Assembly: GCA_017464475.1 (NCBI GenBank)
Contig: JAFTZQ010000003.1
Span: forward strand, 122,037 to 186,036
DNA length: 64,000 nt
Direction: 5' to 3'
Origin: Paludibacteraceae bacterium
GTDB taxonomy: Bacteria > Bacteroidota > Bacteroidia > Bacteroidales > Paludibacteraceae
Shown here one piece after another: positions 62,178-64,000 of the stretch. Numbering within the stretch: position 1 is the stretch's first letter; every line of letters begins with the position of its first letter. The notes beneath the pieces are model-generated. The model ran no database searches, was not told the origin of the DNA, and saw only the letters and a program-made list of their open reading frames with translations. Position numbers and translations under genes: made by a program.

Positions 62178-62209
62178 TTTGGTCATTTCGGAAATTTGTT
62201 GTAACTTTG
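62178..62209 (+). promoter_or_regulatory. Promoter of the rpsF-rpsR-rplI operon
   Basis: TTTG (62178-62181), 20 bases, TAACTTTG (62202-62209); the leader of about 100 bases holds a 9-base AACTAGTT-type repeat (62237-62275). Confidence 0.8.
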
Positions 62210-62309
62210 CACGCTTTTTCGACTGAAAAAGAAATACCTAGATAAACTAGTTCGACTAGTTAAACTAGAATAACTATTATTAACAAATTAAATTTAACAA
62301 TTTACTACA

Positions 62310-62651
62310 ATGGTAAATCATTATGAAGCAGCCTTCGTGTTAACTCCCGTTTTGTCTGAGCCGCAGACAAAGGAGGCTGTAGAAAAATTCGAGAATCTTC
62401 TCACCCAGAATGGCGGTACCATCCTGAATCGTGAGGAGTGGGGTCTGCGTCAACTCGCATATCCTATCCAAGGTAAAAGTTCGGGCTTCTATTTCATCCT
62501 TCAGTTTGATGCAGAACCCGCTGTAATCGCTACCCTCGAGACCGAGTTCCGTCGTGACGAGCGTGTAATCCGCTTCCTGACAACGCGTCTTGACAAGTAC
62601 GCATTTGAGTACGCTGAGAAGCGTCGTAACAATTCTAAAAAGGAGGCTTAA
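62310..62651 (+). CDS. rpsF: 30S ribosomal protein S6
   Basis: A 113-aa protein ([60 protein letters not shown]) with the S6 fold pattern. First gene of the S6-S18-L9 operon; two bases before rpsR. Binds 16S rRNA as a partner of S18. Confidence 0.97.
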   Translation: MVNHYEAAFVLTPVLSEPQTKEAVEKFENLLTQNGGTILNREEWGLRQLAYPIQGKSSGFYFILQFDAEPAVIATLETEFRRDERVIRFLTTRLDKYAFEYAEKRRNNSKKEA

Positions 62652-62653
62652 TC

Positions 62654-62920
62654 ATGGCACAGAATGACGAAATTCGCTATCTGACTCCGCAAGGTACGGA
62701 CCAGAAGAAGAAAAAGTACTGCCGCTTCAAAAAATCCGGCATCAAGTACATCGATTACAAAGATCCTGAGTTCCTCAAGAAGTTCCTCAACGAGCAAGGC
62801 AAAATCCTGCCCCGCCGTATCACCGGTACTTCGCTCAAGTATCAGCGCAAAGTGGCACAAGCCGTTAAGAAAGCACGCCACTTGGCTCTGCTGCCTTACG
62901 TAACCGACATGATGAAATAA
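62654..62920 (+). CDS. rpsR: 30S ribosomal protein S18
   Basis: An 88-aa protein with [40 protein letters not shown] and [13 protein letters not shown], diagnostic of S18. A single cysteine (YCRFKKSG) remains. Partner of S6 in the 30S platform; short leader between the two genes. Confidence 0.97.
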   Translation: MAQNDEIRYLTPQGTDQKKKKYCRFKKSGIKYIDYKDPEFLKKFLNEQGKILPRRITGTSLKYQRKVAQAVKKARHLALLPYVTDMMK

Positions 62921-62951
62921 TTGTTAAACCGATTAACTGAAAGGAAAGAAA

Positions 62952-63395
62952 ATGGAAGTAATTCTGATTCAAGACCTGGCTAATCTGGGTTTCAAGAACG
63001 ACATCGTTAAAGTACGTGACGGCTACGGACGTAACTATCTCCTGCCGCAGAAGATTGCTATCATCGCCAATGACGCTAACCGCAAACAGTTGGCTGAGAC
63101 CCTGAAACAACAGGCGCACAAAGCTGCTAAACTGCTGGCTGACGCACAGGCACTGGAGGCTAAACTCGCTGAGACGGTTATCGAACTCAAGGCTAAAGCT
63201 AACGAGGACGGAAAGATCTTCGGTACGGTTACCACCCAAAACATCTCTGACGCGCTCGCTGCACAGGGCATCACTATCGACAAGAAAGTGATCACCATCG
63301 CTGAGCCGATCAAACAACTGGGTGAGCACACCGCACAGGCTCGTCTCCATCGTGAGGTAAAAGCAGAAATCAAGCTAAACGTAGTAGCTGAGTAA
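62952..63395 (+). CDS. rplI: 50S ribosomal protein L9
   Basis: A 147-aa protein: MEVILIQDLANLGFKNDIVK, VRDGYGRNYLLPQKIAIIAN, a connecting helix and C-terminal domain LHREVKAEIKLNVVAE. Binds 23S rRNA near L1. Last gene of the operon. Confidence 0.97.
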   Translation: MEVILIQDLANLGFKNDIVKVRDGYGRNYLLPQKIAIIANDANRKQLAETLKQQAHKAAKLLADAQALEAKLAETVIELKAKANEDGKIFGTVTTQNISDALAAQGITIDKKVITIAEPIKQLGEHTAQARLHREVKAEIKLNVVAE

Positions 63396-63410
63396 ACTAG
63401 AGTATTAATT

Positions 63411-63480
63411 GGCTATCAGCCATCAGCCGTCAGCCGTCTGAGAAAATCTGAAAGCTGAATGCTGAAAGCTGAAAGCAGAA
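63411..63480. repeat. 7-base tandem repeats (CATCAGC / GCTGAAA)
   Basis: Two adjacent heptamer blocks, CATCAGC/CGTCAGC then GCTGAAA/GCTGAAT, fill the gap between rplI and rpmE. Confidence 0.8.
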
Positions 63481-63494
63481 AATCGTAGATTTTT

Positions 63495-63749
63495 ATGAAA
63501 AAAGGAATTCATCCGGAGAACTACCGCGTAGTAGTTTTCAAAGATATGTCTGACGGTACTCAGTTCTTCAGCCGCTCTACTGCCGCAACGAAGGACACCA
63601 TCGAAATCGACGGCGTTCAGTATCCGCTGATCAAGTTGGAGATCTCGAACACGAGTCACCCGTTCTACACCGGTAAATCGAAACTGGTGGACACCGCCGG
63701 CCGCGTGGACAAATTCTTGTCTCGCTATGGCAATCGCACACGCAAGTAA
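63495..63749 (+). CDS. rpmE: 50S ribosomal protein L31, zinc-free (type B)
   Basis: An 84-aa protein: MKKGIHPENYRVVVFKDMSD, LEISNTSHPFYTGKSKLVDT, AGRVDKFLSRYG. It lacks the CxxC pairs of zinc-type L31 and has the longer type B form usual in Bacteroidota (rpmE2/ykgM-like). Confidence 0.95.
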   Translation: MKKGIHPENYRVVVFKDMSDGTQFFSRSTAATKDTIEIDGVQYPLIKLEISNTSHPFYTGKSKLVDTAGRVDKFLSRYGNRTRK

Positions 63750-63761
63750 TGCGAGAGTTTT

Positions 63762-63800
63762 CAAGGGGCGGACATCGGTCTGCCCCTTGTTGTTTTATTT
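63762..63800 (+). terminator. rpmE terminator
   Basis: AAGGGGC-GGACATCGGTCT-GCCCCTT stem followed by GTTGTTTTATTTTTT. Confidence 0.85.
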
Positions 63801-63861
63801 TTTAGAATATCTCGATATTTCGACATCTCGCATATCGATATATCGATAACACGAAACAGCT

Positions 63862-64000
63862 ATGCAAAACACATCTCTTTGGCGCGCACTCGGCCGCAAC
63901 ACCCTCATCTCTATCATCATCTTCGGAGCATTATTAGGACTTCTATGGCTCGTTGAGACCTATCTCCTCCCTTGTGGGGAGGCCGGGAGGGGTTTACTCC
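63862..64000 (+). CDS. Membrane protein, N-terminal fragment (cut by window end)
   Basis: Starts MQNTSLWRALGRNTLISIII, with one hydrophobic span (IIFGALLGLLWLVETYL), then the GC-rich palindromic element read in frame (LPCGEAGRGLL). The rest is outside the window and the product cannot be named. Upstream 63803-63845 has repeated ATATCTCGATAT/TATCGATAT palindromic words. Confidence 0.6.
   Translation, partial: MQNTSLWRALGRNTLISIIIFGALLGLLWLVETYLLPCGEAGRGLL
63964..63995. repeat. GC-rich palindromic element, copy 3 (in frame)
   Basis: CTCCTCCCTTGTGGGGAGGC followed by a second G-rich arm ending in GGGGTTT, early in a membrane protein gene, about 27 codons after its start. Confidence 0.75.

Overview
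The window looks like a chromosomal segment of a member of the Bacteroidota, most likely Bacteroidales. Almost every clear promoter has the Bacteroidota form: a TTTG box near -33, about 20 bases, then TAnnTTTG near -7. Secreted proteins end in short tails resembling type IX secretion (T9SS) sorting tails. rpsF-rpsR-rplI, a zinc-free type of L31, pnp, uvrB and a two-CBM amylomaltase complete a typical Bacteroidales housekeeping set. I saw no rRNA or tRNA gene and no CRISPR array.

Layout. (1) 1-4.4 kb: the N-terminal part of a MalQ/DPE2-like 4-alpha-glucanotransferase, a multi-pass membrane protein, and a divergent helix-hairpin-helix plus beta-barrel protein broken by one frameshift at a run of seven C. 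(2) 4.4-13.5 kb, minus strand: an operon of secreted repeat proteins (496, 630 and 1757 aa; InlB/Flg_new, fibronectin-III and Ig-like repeats) ending in a small 127-aa protein. (3) 13.6-30.2 kb: an AT-rich accessory island of toxin-antitoxin modules (PIN; three RelE/ParE/YoeB-like, one with its toxin deleted; one orphan antitoxin), abortive-infection-like genes (AbiH and an AbiH stub, membrane proteins), a DUF4143 ATPase, a DUF1016 nuclease, a RhuM-PLD protein and a membrane protein + metallo-beta-lactamase pair. Several dispersed repeat families divide it into cassettes. (4) 30.7-46.5 kb: a 3'-truncated, probably frame-switched adhesin gene (579 aa) and a divergent second adhesin operon (2552, 1919 and 129 aa) paralogous to the first. 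(5) 46.9-51.1 kb: hipBA and a further secreted Ig-like protein. (6) 51.2-64 kb: core genes pnp, tamB, rplS, an ATPase, uvrB, rpsF-rpsR-rplI, rpmE and the start of a membrane protein.

How it fits together. The two adhesin operons have the same plan: large exported repeat proteins, one large protein with a sorting-like tail, and a small protein sharing an almost identical signal peptide and a 'GDA-hydrophobic-RKRKSAMSK' C-terminus. The island between them is modular: one cassette frame (hairpin repeat, a 27-codon micro-ORF with its own promoter and terminator, a TA pair, a terminator) occurs three times with different or decayed TA contents. The adhesin 5' ends at 13.5 and 32.5 kb are direct repeats around the island, so homologous recombination could delete it. 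Imperfect short tandem repeats with 7-, 9- or 11-base periods, and a GC-rich palindromic element, occur between genes and also in frame inside genes. In two places such repeats or a homopolymer appear to set the reading frame.
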